Part shown: in pieces, positions 20,989-33,012 of the stretch
How positions within the stretch are numbered: the stretch's first letter is position 1
Layout of the letters: each line of letters starts with the position of its first letter
Assembly: GCA_028583605.1 (NCBI GenBank)
Contig: CM053336.1
Location: 21,499,004-21,563,003, forward strand
Direction: 5' to 3'
Source: Dastarcus helophoroides
Lineage: Eukaryota > Arthropoda > Insecta > Coleoptera > Bothrideridae
Length of the DNA: 64,000 bases
Notes under the pieces: generated by a model
Seen by the model: only the letters and a program-made list of their open reading frames with translations
Databases searched by the model: none
Told to the model about the DNA's origin: nothing
Translations under genes and position numbers: made by a program

Positions 20989-22781
20989 TAGTGATGTAAC
21001 GAATATTTGCATGTTTTTTAATATTCGCATTCGCATTCGCAAGAAATTATGCGAATATACTGAGAAAGTATTTAGCAACAAAACGGGAAACTATTTATGA
21101 AATGACAATGCAACTGTTAAGGCGGGGTTTTTTATACCGCACTCCATGGATCTTTGAGGGACCCATATCGTGACTGTCAGAGGTCCATGGATAGCGTAAC
21201 TAAACATTTATTGATACAGTAATTAATACAGTAATTTATCCACTCCCACCTATTAAAAAGTATTTTTAAATTCTCTTATTTTTTTCCTAGTTTCATTAGG
21301 ATAGGAAGGGAGGCTTGTTCTTCCCTGATTTATACAGCCAACAGAAGATTTATTTTCTCAACTGCGAAAACCTTTTCCAAAAATTTCCATTTTTTTCTGA
21401 AAATTGGTCCTCTCCTTAAAATTTCTTCATTTTCTCTAGATTTCGACCTTTTTGTCAAAATCGATCTTTTACAAAATTTCCTTTTCTTTTGAAATTTTGA
21501 ATCAAAATCCTAAAATTCGATATCAAAATCCAACTTTCTCAAAATGTTGAATTTTTATCCCAAAATTATTCGTTCATTTTCAAAATTTCGTTATTTCTCA
21601 AAATTCTACTTTCTTTGAAAATTTCGACTTTTTTTTAAAATTAGTATTTGCTTTCAAATTGTTTATCAAACTTCACCTTTTTCTTGAAAATTGGTGGATC
21701 TTTTGTTAAAAAGGTAAACATTTTTGGAATAATATTTATCTGAAAATTTTAAGAAATATTTTTTGAAAATTAAAAATTTTTGTAAAAAGGAAAATTCTAT
21801 AAAATTCAAATTCCAACTTGTTCAAAATTTCGACCTTTATCATAACAGTGAATAGTTGCTGAGGTTATAGGGGAGCAGGGGGGGATGACCTCATCCTTTA
21901 CTGAGGCAATGCTTAAAAAATTAATATTCAGTCGAAAAACTACTTCTTGAAGTTTTCATTTTTTCTGAAATTGGTCATTTTTTCTAACTTTTGGCAAAAT
22001 TTGACTCTCTGAGAAATTTCGAAATTTTACTAAATTTTGACTTTTTTCTCGAATCTACGATCTTTTTCTGAAAATGTCGTTCTTGTCCTAGAAAGGCTGA
22101 TTTTTTTTTTCAAAATTTGTTTGGGTTTTCGAAACTTATAATTTTTACCTCGAAAATCATTTTTTTTTCGAAGGTTCGATATTTTTCAAGTTTGTTCAGG
22201 TTTGTATATTAAATTTGATTTCCTGGAAATTCTGACTATCCCAAAACTGTTTCTTTTAAAATTATAATTAGTCTTTTTCTAAATGATGAGTTTATTTATA
22301 CTCATTATTCTATCTTTTCCTTTCAAAGAACTTGACTCTATTAGAAATTTTGAATATCTGATGGAAATTTTGGCTTTTTCTCGAAATTTTAACTGTCCGA
22401 AAAATTCAACCTATTCCGAAAAATTTGTCTTATTCTTAAACATTTGACTAAATGCTTTAAGTTTCTAAAAATTTCTACTTAAAATTAACATTTTATCCAA
22501 AAATAAATTTTTTCTCAAAACTCGTTTATTTTTTTAAAATTGGGTTAAAATTTTACCAAAAACATACAAATTTTGAGAATAATATTTCTACGAAATTTAG
22601 AAAAAAATATTTTTGTAAATTTTGAGATTATGTCAAAATTTAAATGAAAATCAAAATTGTAAAGTAAATATTTTTAGAAACTCTGTGTTTGTATCTCCAA
22701 ATTCGATTTATTCTGGAAATTGCGAGTTTTCTCGCATTTGCATTCGTGAATATGGGCAAACCAACATTCGTGACATCCCTG
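20989..22781. mobile_element. hAT-like non-autonomous DNA transposon
   Basis: The left end TAGTGATGTAACGAATATT and the inverse of the right end, CAGGGATGTCACGAATGTT, match at 15 of 19 positions, the pattern of hAT termini. Flanking 8-mers GCCTATGT (20981-20988) and GTCTATAT (22782-22789) differ only by two transitions, fitting an aged 8-base hAT target duplication. Subterminal ATTCGCATTCGC words lie inside both ends. The 1.8-kb interior is a short unique part (to about 21230) followed by A/T quasi-repeat; no transposase remains. Confidence 0.75.
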
Positions 22782-22799
22782 GTCTATATTAGCAAAGCC

Positions 22800-23330
22800 C
22801 ATCGTCGGCCGCTAAATGTTTTGTAAGCTCCGAAAACAAATAAATCTATAACATTGAACAGGGTGAACCATTTATTATGAGGATTGCTTTGATCTCGTAA
22901 AATAGAGAAGCAAATTAAATCCGCAAACGCGAAAACAATTTAAGTATACGTAATAAAAGTGGATATTTTAAAGAAATCTTAAAAAAAAACTTTCCAATGG
23001 TTTAGCAAAAAAAAAATGGTATCTGGCTCGGGAAAACGATTTTACGACGTCGCAATGCCTAGTGTCACATCGTGGAGATTTGTTACACGTTTTCATTCTA
23101 ATTTTGGGTGCTAGTGAAGGCAAAATTTAATTTTGTTGCCTATTTTACGAGAGGAACGCAATGCCCATGGTAAAACGATTAACATTAATTCTGTGGATGG
23201 ACCTTTAATTATTTTGGCACATTTTATACGTCATTTATTTTTTAGAATAACATGTTTTATTTTAGATCGAATCGGTTGATTAAAGAAAAAAAATGCAAGG
23301 TAGATGCAATTTTTTTCAAATTAGTTTCAA
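22800..23330. other. Unique intron segment
   Basis: Mixed-complexity sequence after the hAT-like element, with TAATTATTTTGG and related homeodomain-like words near 23200. No gene or repeat recognised. Confidence 0.4.
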
Positions 23331-23547
23331 GTGTACGTAGAAATACAAGTGATTAATTATACGCAAAGATACGTTATCAATGTTTCACTCTGCCTTATCC
23401 TGGTCTATATTTATAAGCCTCTATTGACCTATGAATTCGTAAACCATTTGTTGACAATCAGAATTTGTTGGAGAATTTATAGGCTGATTTGCTTCTGTTT
23501 CAAAATGCCGAATAAACATATTCTTTTCGACTTTCTGCTTTTACTAA

Positions 23548-23751
23548 GGGTGCGTTTAGATTAGACACTTGATTCTGTACATTTCTCTCTGACATAAGTA
23601 TCAACTATCCTGAGAGAATCTATCCGAGACTTGTCTACACAGCTAAGAGGAGATAGCTTCTCTCAGGATAGTTGACATTAATGCCAGAGAGAAAATATAT
23701 TTTATGTCAGAGAGAAATATATGGAAAAAAGTGTCTAGGGTAAACACACCG
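23548..23751. mobile_element. 204-bp MITE, PIF/Harbinger type
   Basis: Ends GGGTGCGTTTAGATTAGACA and, inverted, CGGTGTGTTTACCCTAGACA, with TAA on both flanks (23545-23547 and 23752-23754). The interior is also foldback: CAACTATCCTGAGAGAA near 23607 is inverse to TTCTCTCAGGATAGTTG near 23658, with TTTCTCTCTGACATAA inverted outside it. No coding capacity. Confidence 0.85.
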
Positions 23752-23759
23752 TAAGACTT

Positions 23760-24595
23760 CCGAATACGTGGTTAGAATTAATAACATGTTGACTCAGATA
23801 GCTTCTGTATAAGTACTTACACTTGTTTATAAAGACCACCATAATAAAGTATTTTTCTAGAAAACTTCCAATTGTTTTAGCTACTCCTGAGTTTAAATTT
23901 AAAACTTCGGTTTTTTACAAATTAAAATCGAAATTTCGAATTTAACGCTAAGATGGCTTTTCAGAATATCAACCTTACGTCTTAATCAAAACTTCGAGGT
24001 TAAAAAGTCAATATTTTGAGATAATGAACTCTCGATATTTTGTCTTTCCTTTTTTGTTGGGATGGAGAGAGATTATTTCGACTTAATTTTGGTAAATTTA
24101 AGAAACTTATTAATATTAGTATTTATTAACACTATATACATTTAAGAAAATTCTAAAATGTATATTTTTTCTAGTAATGCTATTTTAAAAATGAATTAAT
24201 TAAACTAATTTAACTTCATGCCTGACAATTTAAGGAAAATATTAAAAATTTACGAATAAAACCTTTTAAAATTTCTCAAATATTTCTCAAAGATTAGACT
24301 TATTTCTTAATTTTTGAAGATAAACTTTTAAAGTTATATTTTTCTTCGACGAGGTCGAAATGTTAAGCAAAAAATGTGAATTTCTAGGAAAACTCGAAAT
24401 TTTTAAGATGAAAAATTTAGAAATGTTTTGCGATTTTTCGAAGGATTTCTTCTTAAAACATTTTTAATTAGTGTCAGGATTTTGAGATTTAACTGGAAAT
24501 TTTAAAATTAAAATAAGAATTTGTGGTCAAAATTTGAAACTACTGGAAAAATTTGGTATTAGGAAAATTAAAAAATTAGAGATTTCAAGATTAAG
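23760..24595. repeat. A/T-rich intron
   Basis: Unique to about 23850, then quasi-repeat words such as GAAATTTTTAAGATG and AATTTCGAATTTAA. No gene seen. Confidence 0.5.
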
Positions 24596-24848
24596 CCTGA
24601 AATACAAAACTTGTCTCCTGAAACCAAGAAAGATTAAAAAACAAAAGAAAGGTTGCTTTAACGCGTTTCGACAGCCAAGCTATCATCTTCTTCAGAGAGA
24701 ATGTGTTTGTATTTCTCTGAAGATGACAGCTTGGCCGTCGAAACGCATTAGAGCAACCTTTGTTGTGTTTTTTAATCTTTCTTGGTTTCAGGGGACAAAT
24801 TTTGTATTTCAATTTTTGAAGGTAACAAAGGACCAGTCCGTTCCACCA
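24596..24848. repeat. FB1 foldback copy, both arms and two hairpin cores
   Basis: Head-to-head arrangement. The left half, read on the minus strand, has CTGAAGAAGATGATAGC, TTG, GGCTGTC, GAAA, ACGCGT. The right half on the plus strand has CTGAAGA at 24717-24723, GACAGC-TTG-GCCGTC, GAAA, ACGCAT. Outer arms TACAAAACTTGTCTCCTGAA and TTCAGGGGACAAATTTTGTA are inverses. The right end carries AAAGGACCAGTCCGTTCCA. Frames on either strand over it are repeat artefacts. Confidence 0.9.
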
Positions 24849-25818
24849 AAAAAAAAGGGACGAAATTTTAAGGCGCATTTTTTTATTTTTATTCCTTTTA
24901 GAATCTCTGTTTTTTTTTAAATTAAAGATTAATATTTTAATTTTGTTTTATTTTTCAGTTTTGACTTTAAAGTCTAATTTTTAACTTTCAAATGTCTAAT
25001 TGCGACTTTGTTCTCAAATTGTTGACTACAACTGATATTTTTCGCTTAAAAGACTTAAGGGCGCATATTTTGAGATGAAAGTGCAGATTCTAATAAAAAG
25101 ACCGGGAAAGAAATCGAAATTTTGTGAATGAATATGTAAAAATAAGAATTAAAATATGGAATGTTGTTTCTAAAAAAAAAAATCGAAATCTTGACGAAGG
25201 TTAAAATTTTCCGAAAAAAATTCGAAACGTTAAATAATTTAAGTTTAAAAAGAAATTGCTGAGAAGGAGTTGAACCTTTAAGAAAATAATAATCATAAAA
25301 ATTTATTTATTTAGCATAAAATCTAAATTTAAAAGTTTAATTTTTGAAAATTTTAAGATGAAATTTCCTAGAAAATAAAAAAATTAAGTTTTAAAGGGAA
25401 AGCTTAGGTTTTTTAAATATTAGATGCCTTTTATCATCGCATTACGCAATTGTTTGCACAGGAGAAATTTTTTATACAAAATTTCAACCATTTTTCAAAA
25501 TTCATATTCCACCATTCTCAAAATTCGAGTTTTTGCTCAAAATTTGTCTTCTTTCTGGAAAACCTAAACTTTTTTCAAGTCACATTTGTACAAAATTCGC
25601 CTTATTTTTTGAAAATTAAGCAATTCTTTCCAAAATTTGGCTTATTCTGAAAATTTGGTTTTTTTCAATTACACTCTGAAAGTTTTGATTTGTTTCTCAA
25701 AATTAACTCTTTTCTAGAACTTTGAATCTTGAATGACACTTCGACTTTTTATCTTCAAAAACGACATTTTATTGTCTTGCGTTATCTCCAATTTTTCTTC
25801 TATTTTGACCTCCATGGA
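24849..25818. repeat. A/T quasi-repeat tract
   Basis: Mixture of both orientations of the AAATTTCGAC/GTCGAAATTT words. The 66-codon frame at 25450-25650 is Phe-rich and artefactual. Confidence 0.6.
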
Positions 25819-26155
25819 CCAATAGGTGGTAGTACTAAGAGTCACACGCTTGACGTCCGTGAATTCTTTAGTACTTACTTGTCACAACATTTGTTAGCAT
25901 TCGAGTTGGATATACCAAACTGACGAGATCTAACAAGATCGAAACCGGTATTTGGCTTCCAAACTTCAAATCTAATAAATGTTCAAACCTATTGGTCTGT
26001 GCATTAGAATCCTTGACGTCTGGGAACTTTTTCCTAGAGAGCAACCTCTTTGCTAGGTGGCAGTATTTCAACTGTTAGTTGTTCAGCTACCTATGATTCA
26101 GTATACACGCCTGGAGGGCTGCATGGATTTGTAGTCTAGGTTGCATTCTACTTGC
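25819..26155 (+). repeat. Dispersed family FB2, collinear copy
   Basis: Runs from CCAATAGGTGGTAG to GTAGTCTAGGTTGCATTCT and matches the 20.5-20.9 kb copy without the inversion, so it is closer to the ancestral layout. No coding capacity. Confidence 0.85.
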
Positions 26156-26395
26156 TTCTAATAGTTTACATCAATTTACATTAGTAATTGTAACAGAAAT
26201 AAAGAGATTAGTAATAATCAAAATTTAGATAGGTAGTTATTGCAATATTAATACGTATTTTAACAAGTAACAAGTCCTATAACATTTTTTAATCATTTTG
26301 TCCAGTTTCCTCTGAAAGTATTACTTATTTTTTGCTGAGACTCTCACCCCAAAGTTCTTAAAACCAGTTAAAATTTATATTATTGTCAATAGTCA
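26156..26395. other. Unique intron segment
   Basis: No feature recognised. Confidence 0.3.
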
Positions 26396-26520
26396 TTATA
26401 GCTCAGTTGGTTAAGGTGGTAGATTCTGCTTCATAGATCTCAAATTCAAGCCCCGCTGTCGATCACGCGTTTTTTTAATTCTATTACACGTTTTACTCAT
26501 AGCTACATAATACTAGGTAC
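26396..26520 (+). repeat. tRNA-derived SINE-like copy
   Basis: TATAGCTCAGTTGGTTAAGG is an A-box-type tRNA head and CAAATTCAAGCCCCGCTG a B-box-type arm about 40 bases on. The TCGATCACGCG and TTTTTTTAATTCTATTACAC that follow match the copy at 2.5 kb. Missing acceptor-stem pairing and the shared tail argue for a SINE or tRNA pseudogene rather than a working tRNA. Confidence 0.6.
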
Positions 26521-26599
26521 TTATATTGGAACATGTTGGTAAACCAAGCTAGCGTGATGTTCACCCGAAACTATACTTTTTCCCCCTTATTTAAAATCA

Positions 26600-27530
26600 C
26601 TCAACGCGTCTAAAGAAGTTTTCGTTTCAAAGAAAAAAAAAACAAAAAAAATTGGAATTTACATTTAAAATAGAGGCAAGCTTCAGCAGGGACATCTTAC
26701 TTTTTAATTTATCAATTTCCAGTGGCGGATAATATCAAGTGAGGACCCCAAGAGGTAAAAATCTTGGGGCTTCAAATGTAAATCTTCATTCAGTGTGTAA
26801 ACTTAAAGATTCAATTTTTATTTCAAAATTTCAATTTTATTATCAAAATGCCGAATTTTTTTAGTAATTTTAATTTTATCAAATGAGATATTCTTTGTTT
26901 AAATGAATTATAGTTGTTTTTTGAAAATTCATCTTTCTCTTCTGAATATTTAGAGTTAATACGGTCAGTGTTTACTTTCCTTTTCTAAAATTTTGAATTC
27001 ATAACTTAAGCTTTTCTAGATATTTCAACTTTTTTCGATATATTTGTTTCTCTTTTTTTTTTGAAAATAAAAACTATTTTTTTCTTGAAATTCGTTAAGG
27101 GCCCAATTTTGAATATATTTTCTAAAACAGAAATGAAATTCGACTTTATTCTCGAATAATTTGCTATTTAAACTTGATTTTTTTAATGAATACGAAGTTT
27201 TTTCCGAAATTTCAACTATTTGTTCAAATTTCCAAGTTCACATATTAGTTTTTACTTTTTACCGAAAATTTGGATTAGAAATTAGGACACTATTATTATT
27301 CATTTATTAGAAGTACAATTTTTATTCGAAATTTTGAATGTAAACTAGAAATTTGGACTTTAATTTTGCCTTGAAATTTAGAGAAAAGTTTTTTTTACTA
27401 CTATAGAGGTTTTTTTGGAAATTTCGATTTTATTTACGAAACCATACGACACAATTTTTTTTAAAACTGAACACAATCATTTTAAAGCTTCTGGGTTTTT
27501 TAGTATTTTGTGTCTTACGTGGTTGCCCTA
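26600..27530. repeat. A/T quasi-repeat tract
   Basis: TTTCGAAATTT and AAATTTCGACTTT words in irregular order. No gene. Confidence 0.6.
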
Positions 27531-28674
27531 CGTGGTCAACTTTTTTTGAGGTTGCATTTCAATTTCATTATAATATGTCGAAAAAACGAACAAAACGAAA
27601 CCAGAATAGCCTGAGTGGAGTTCAATGTTTTTAAGCTAATATCCCAATCAGCACTAAGGTCTAAGAAAAAACTGTGATAGGGTCCTTTACTCAGGAGGGT
27701 CCTTGGGCAGGCGCATATTACTCCACTGCGCCATACTGAATTTAATGATTTTTGAACTTAATCTAATTTTCTAATCAATTTGGCATAGGATATACCATCA
27801 AATACGGAGAAGTAGGTACCTTATACATACTATATATTACTTTGAAGCAAAATAATTATTAGCGGACCAAATGTCATCAGGAATGAATAAGGAAGAAATT
27901 GCGCCTTCGAGCATTTTTAAAAATGTTTTTTCACCATTAATTAATGTTAATATGGTAAATACCACCTAATTTTATGGATGTCAGTCTATCTTCATAATCG
28001 TTAATTGCTCATTAAAGTGAAGTGATCAAGATACGAAACCGTTTTTTAAAAGAGGAAGTACCATTGTCGTAGTGATTTCCGAAGAATAATTAAAAGCCCC
28101 CCAGGCGCCGGCGTATCTATTAAGTGCACATTGGCCGACCGAGGAAATGGTATCCAAACAAAGGTTTACGCATGTGGATTACTGTTTCTCATTCGTCTCG
28201 GTGCTAGAGCTAGAGATATTGCGTGTTGTCGTAATGCGATGGGTAGATTTACAACCGCGTTTACCAGCTACACTTACGTGTAATTTGTAATTAGTTTTAT
28301 TCACGATTATGCATTACCTAACAGCGTTATTAGATGCAACAAAGGATGTCAACGGAACAATGGTAGACGGCTTGAAAGGGAATTTTAAGGATTTTTACTT
28401 CACGGATTACGTTATTAATATTTTTATCTATTTGGATTACGTCTTACAATTTGCATGGTTCAATAAATGGATAGCCTTAGGGCTAATGCCATTAAATAAC
28501 AACTATGAATAGAGAGGAAAGCCACTTGAAGTGTCAGTGTTAGCCCGAAATGGGGTTAAAATTGACTTCAATTTTAGCCTAAATATGCCCGAGAAAAAGT
28601 AGTTACTTATTCGTATCATATTTTCTTAAAATTAATGATATTATAACTGAGACACCTTGTACACGATCTAAGTA
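27531..28674. promoter_or_regulatory. Unique island, candidate regulatory sequence
   Basis: Complex unrepeated sequence. The most GC-rich part is 28080-28280 (CCCCCCAGGCGCCGGCG, CCGACCGAGG, GTAATTTGTAATTAGTTT). A 67-codon frame at 28309-28512 has no recognised similarity. The mariner at 28675-29924 is inserted at the right edge, and unique DNA resumes beyond it. Confidence 0.4.
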
Positions 28675-29924
28675 AGGTGACTATATTTTTATGGAAAAAT
28701 ATTTATTTATTCATCAATATTTATACTGTCCCCTTCAAAGTAATCCCCCTCAGATACAATGCACTTGTGCCAACGCTTTTCTTCAAAGCATTTCTCATAA
28801 GCACTTTTTGGCATAGCCTTGAGCTCCTCTAGCGGTGCAGTTTTTATTTCATCAATCGTTGCAAATCTCCGTCCTTTCATAGGTCTTTGAAATTTTCGGA
28901 ACAGGAAAAAATCGCAGGGGGTCAAATCCGTTGAATATGGTGACTGAGGCATGATTGTCGTGTTGTTTTTGGCCAGAAAACCTCTCACAAGCAACGATGA
29001 ATGAGTAGGTACATTATCGTGATGCAAAAGCCATGAATTATTTTTCCACAATTCCGGTCGTTTTTTCGTATTGCTTCTCACAAACAGCGCCTAGTTTCAA
29101 GGTAATACTCCCTATTGATCGTACGATCTTGAGGTAAAAACTCCTGATGCACTACGCCACGGTAGTCGAAAAAAACAGTGAGCAAAACTTTGACATTGGT
29201 CGGACTTGGCGTGCTTTTTTCGGTCTTGCCTCTCCTGGGTGCTTCCAGTGGGACAATTGGGGTTTGGTTTCGACGTCATAACCATATACCCATGATATTT
29301 CACCAGTTATGACCCTTTTTGGCAAATCAGGATCATCATTGACTTCATTCAAGAGCTCCTGAGCGATGCTTATGCGACGGTTATTCTGAACAAAATTTAG
29401 ATGTTTGGGAACAAACTTCACTGACACACGTCTCGTGCCGAAAACATCCGAAAAAATTGCATGACACGAGCCGACTGATATACCAACATCTTCAGCAGCT
29501 TCTCTTATAATAATTCGACGATTTTCAAAAACAATTTTCTTCACAGCTTGGACGATATCTTCTATTGTTGATGTGCTGGGTTGTCCAGACGGAGGCTCGT
29601 CGTAGACTTCTTCTCAGCCATCTTGGAAATATTTTTTTTACTTTGGCCAGATTCACCGTACGCCACTGTCAACATTTCAAGTGTTTTAGAGCACTTGATT
29701 CCCTTTTTCACACAAAATTTGATGCAAATTCTTTGCTCCATTTTTTATAATAATAAAAAATCGCCGAGCACAACAAAATACGTCTAACCTTTTTATCTGT
29801 CAAAAACAAAGTATGCTATGTACTTGAAACTGTGAACATATGTTCGGGACATGTGTACCAACACAACAGCAACCAAAAATCGATAATCGAATGTAAGTTG
29901 ACTGAGCAACTTGAAAAGCCACCT
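28675..29924 (-). mobile_element. mariner element 1
   Basis: Inserted at TA (28673-28674 and 29925-29926), with ends AGGTGACT and, inverted, AGGTGGCT. The length of 1250 bp is close to full size for mariners. It carries a degenerate transposase on the minus strand. Confidence 0.85.
28707..29740 (-). pseudogene. mariner transposase, inactive
   Basis: Translation starts near 29740 with MEQRICIKFCVKKGIKC and the first helix-turn-helix. It then loses frame and a block equivalent to the second half of the DNA-binding domain. Frame 29544-29152 has ENRRIIIREAAEDVGIS and then ITGEISWVYGYD, where the family has Asp in TGDE, so the first catalytic Asp is gone. After another shift, 29081-28707 has HHDNVPTHSS and STDLTPCDFFLF, keeping the second and third acids. 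A cut-and-paste transposase of the Tc1/mariner DD34D group, now dead. Confidence 0.9.
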
Positions 29925-29926
29925 TA

Positions 29927-30560
29927 CTTTTTGAACATACTTCGTGTACCAAACGCATCAAAGTTACAATTTTGAATTGACCTGTCTACTAGACAAACGC
30001 AGTTGACTGGATACACTAATTACCATTCATCTCGGTGCTAAACGACGTCGTCCAAGCTGGTTTAAATTTTCAAGAAATACGTATACGCCAGTTTAGCGCC
30101 TTTGGTACGAGTTCCGGGAATGACTTCGTGGTCGTTGAACGATGACAGTAATCGTTCGATGATGGGATAACGTTTTGTTTACGACAACATGCGAGTGGCA
30201 AAAAAAGCAACTGAAATATGGTGTAATTCAGTGGCAGCGGCCATTAGCGATTAAAATATATCGAGTGGCTGATTTAAGGGATCTGAGACACGCACTAAGA
30301 ATTCGAAGGCTGAACGACATACCGCAAGCATTCCTAGATGACGACTTCGCTGCGATCGCAAGTTTAAATAACATCTCACCTTGGGATTGTTTCGTTTAGT
30401 GGTGAAATCTGCTTGGAATTTTCTTACCTATGAAGACATTAATCCACGAAGCTGTACGACATTAGACACGCATTTCATCGCAAGGATTACACCTTGGAAC
30501 TTGGAAACTTACGTGATTTCGAATGATAATTACAAGGAAGTATCTGTAATAATATAACAA
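29927..30560. promoter_or_regulatory. Unique island, candidate regulatory sequence
   Basis: Complex, GC-richer sequence continuing past mariner 1. CATTCATCTCGGTGCTA near 30025 echoes CATTCGTCTCGGTGCTA near 28190 on the other side of the mariner. A 74-codon frame at 30175-30399 is unrecognised. Confidence 0.35.
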
Positions 30561-30611
30561 GATTTTTCTATATTTTCTTCTTTGAAAATGACATCTTTTT
30601 TTAAAAAATTG

Positions 30612-31045
30612 GTTTTTTAGAGTGCCGTACCTTAAAAGAAATTAAATGGAACCCACACTCTCATGTCCGTCCATTTGTCCATCTGTAACAAAGAGGTATT
30701 TTCCTCGAAAACTATGTAACGTAGAAATTTGAAAGTTTGCACAGCGTTAGTTCTCGATGACCCACACAAATACTACCAGCGAAGGATTAAAAAAAGAAAT
30801 TATTTTATGATAAAATATAAAATAGGGTCACTGAGAGAAAGGAAAATATTTTATGGAAAAGTAGAAGCTTGCATTCCAAGGCCCATATAGTATTAATTAA
30901 AAAAAAAAACTTGACTTAGCCAAAAGGTAGAATGCCGTTCAAATTTGTTTTTTACATTATTTCGTTTAGATGAATATTTTCGGAGTTAGCATAGGTTTAT
31001 TACATTGCACGCAGTAATTTCGGTTGGAACATGTTAACGCCATCC
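30612..31045 (+). repeat. Dispersed family R3 copy
   Basis: Shares with 53343-53660 a series of words: CCTTAAAAG, ACTATGTAACGTAGAAATT versus ACTGTGTAACATATGAATT, CCACACAAATACTACCAGC, GGTTTATTACATTGCACGC. The element contains GTCCGTCCATTTGTCCATCT. No coding capacity. Confidence 0.75.
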
Positions 31046-32215
31046 GAAACGATCCCATAAACTGTGTTAGTCGTCGACTCATTACGAATTGTCATCAGTT
31101 CCTAAATATTGCAATAGATTGCAGAAAAAAGTGCGTATTTCAAAATTATTTTTTTTTAAATTATAACAAGAAAATTTGAATAACATTTCGAATTCCAAAA
31201 ATAAGTAAAAATGATCTAATTCAGTCTATTGACTGTTCCCTCCAGTAATTGGTACGGAGTTCTAATTGTGCAAGCCCAACTCGCCCCCGGCTGAGTTTTT
31301 TTAAGATAGTGGTTTTTGAAAGTTTTAACTTTTTTTAAAATTTTAAAATTGATTTAAATATTTCAGCTTATTCACTTATGCACTGCTGACGAGCTCAAAT
31401 GAAAGCGAAACATCAATGTCCAGTGCTACAACCTTTTTTTATATTTTTATAATTTATCAAAAAAAAACAAAAATGATTTTTATATCTAATTTTGGTCTTC
31501 TTCTTTGGTCAGCAAACAATAAAAATTTAAATATTTCCAAACTGGGTCGCAGAAATGTTAAATAAAATTAATAAACATTTCAGCTTATTTGAATATCCCC
31601 ACTTTCAATTAAGTTTCGATTTCTTTTAAAGGATTCGTTTCCTTTTAAATTTCAATTTTTTTGAAAACTTTTACTTCTTTAAAATTTTGATCCTGCAAAT
31701 TTGCTCATCTTGGAATTTCTCCTTTTTCAAACAGTTTTCAACATTTTAATTTAAAAAAAAATATTTTTTTCCAAATTTTGACTTTTTACTCAAATTTTGA
31801 CGTCTTCGTAAATTTTTGGAAAATTCCACGTTTATAAATACTTTGATACGATTAAAAATTTTGACTGACTATTTCGACTTTTTAAAAATTTCGATTTCCA
31901 ACATTTCAAATTTGACCTCTTGAAGATTTAGACTTATTTTTCCAAATGTTTGTTTATTTCAAAATTTAGACTCATCTTGAAAAAATTAGCTTTCATTGAA
32001 GCTCATTATCATTATTTTTCCAAAAGTAGTAATTATTTTTGAAAATTTCGCTTTTCAAAAAAAGGCATCTACTTTTTTCAAAAATTTCACTTTTTTGGAC
32101 ATATGACCTTTTTTAGTTTTAACTTTTTTACAAGTTTTAATTTTTTTGTTGAAAATTTCGACTTTTCAAATATTTGAGTTTCTTGAAAATTTCTCTTTTG
32201 TAAATTCGACCTTTT
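31046..32215. repeat. A/T-rich intron
   Basis: Includes a 65-base third match to repeat copies A/B at 31510-31575, then T-rich quasi-repeat tract to the mariner breakpoint. Confidence 0.55.
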
Positions 32216-33010
32216 ATGATACCTTTGGGCATGAGAAAGCTGTCGGCGCGATGGGTGCCGCGTTTACTCACTCCGGACAACAAGCGCAACCGCGAGACCA
32301 CTTCAGAGCAATGTTTGACGCTGCTCAAGCGTAATTCGAAGGAGTTTCTGCATCGTTTCGTGACCGTCGACGAAACATGGATCCATTGGTACACCTCAGA
32401 TACCAAGGAACAATCGAAACAGTAGACTTCACCCGGTGAACGTGCTCCGAAGAAGGCGAAGATTGTCCTATCGGCCGGAAAGGTGATGGCCACCGTTTTC
32501 TGGGATTCACAAGGTGTGATCTACATCGACTACCTGGAGAAGGGCAAAACGATCACAGGGCTGTACTATGCCGAATTGTTGGGTCGATTCGACGCCGAAT
32601 TGCAGAAAAAACGGCCCCATTTGGCGAAGAAAAAAGTGCTCTTCCAGCATGACAACGCACCGGCTCACACCTCCGCCCTCGCCACGGCCAAATTGGTCGA
32701 ACTCGGCTACAAACTGCTGCTCCATTCGCCGTATTCTCCAGATTTGTCCCCGTGCACTTCTATTTATTTCCAAACTTGAAAAAGTCACTCGCCGAGCAGA
32801 AATTTGAATCGAATGAGGAGGTCATCGCCGCCACGGAGGCCTACTTTGCAGACCTCGAGAAAACGTATTTTTCAGACGGGTTAATGAAGTTGGAGCATCG
32901 CTGGGTCAAGTGTATCGAGTTAAAAGGAGACTACGTTGAGAAATAAATCGCCACTTTTCCCAAATTTTCGTCTTTCTTTTGTAGGCTAAGTACTTATCGG
33001 ACCACCCTCG
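32216..33010 (+). mobile_element. mariner element 2, 5'-truncated
   Basis: Homology starts abruptly near 32220 within low-complexity DNA. The 3' end is present: GGCTAAGTACTTATCGGACC, then ACCCTCG followed by TA at 33011-33012, a typical mariner terminal repeat in inverse orientation. Confidence 0.85.
32222..32946 (+). pseudogene. mariner transposase fragment, inactive
   Basis: Begins at MRKLSARWVPRLLT, so the N-terminal DNA-binding domain is missing. The first catalytic Asp is present in TVDETWIHWYT. A TAG replaces the expected Trp after KEQSKQ at about 32423. The frame then has LFQHDNAPAHTSALA (second Asp) and YSPDLSPC. There one base is missing in the codon of the third catalytic Asp, which both destroys it and shifts the frame. 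The C-terminal part FPNLKKSLAEQKFESNEE through KGDYVEK follows to a TAA at 32944-32946. GC-richer than its surroundings, as expected for a younger insert. Confidence 0.92.
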
Positions 33011-33012
33011 TA

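Noticed and set aside
24534..24920. 128- and 95-codon frames on opposite strands
   Set aside because: Both are translations of the palindromic FB1 repeat; similar peptides appear at 41.0 and 56.2 kb.
26396..26470. Functional tRNA gene
   Set aside because: A-box and B-box-like words exist but the acceptor stem does not pair and the tail matches a second, decayed copy; SINE-like is better.
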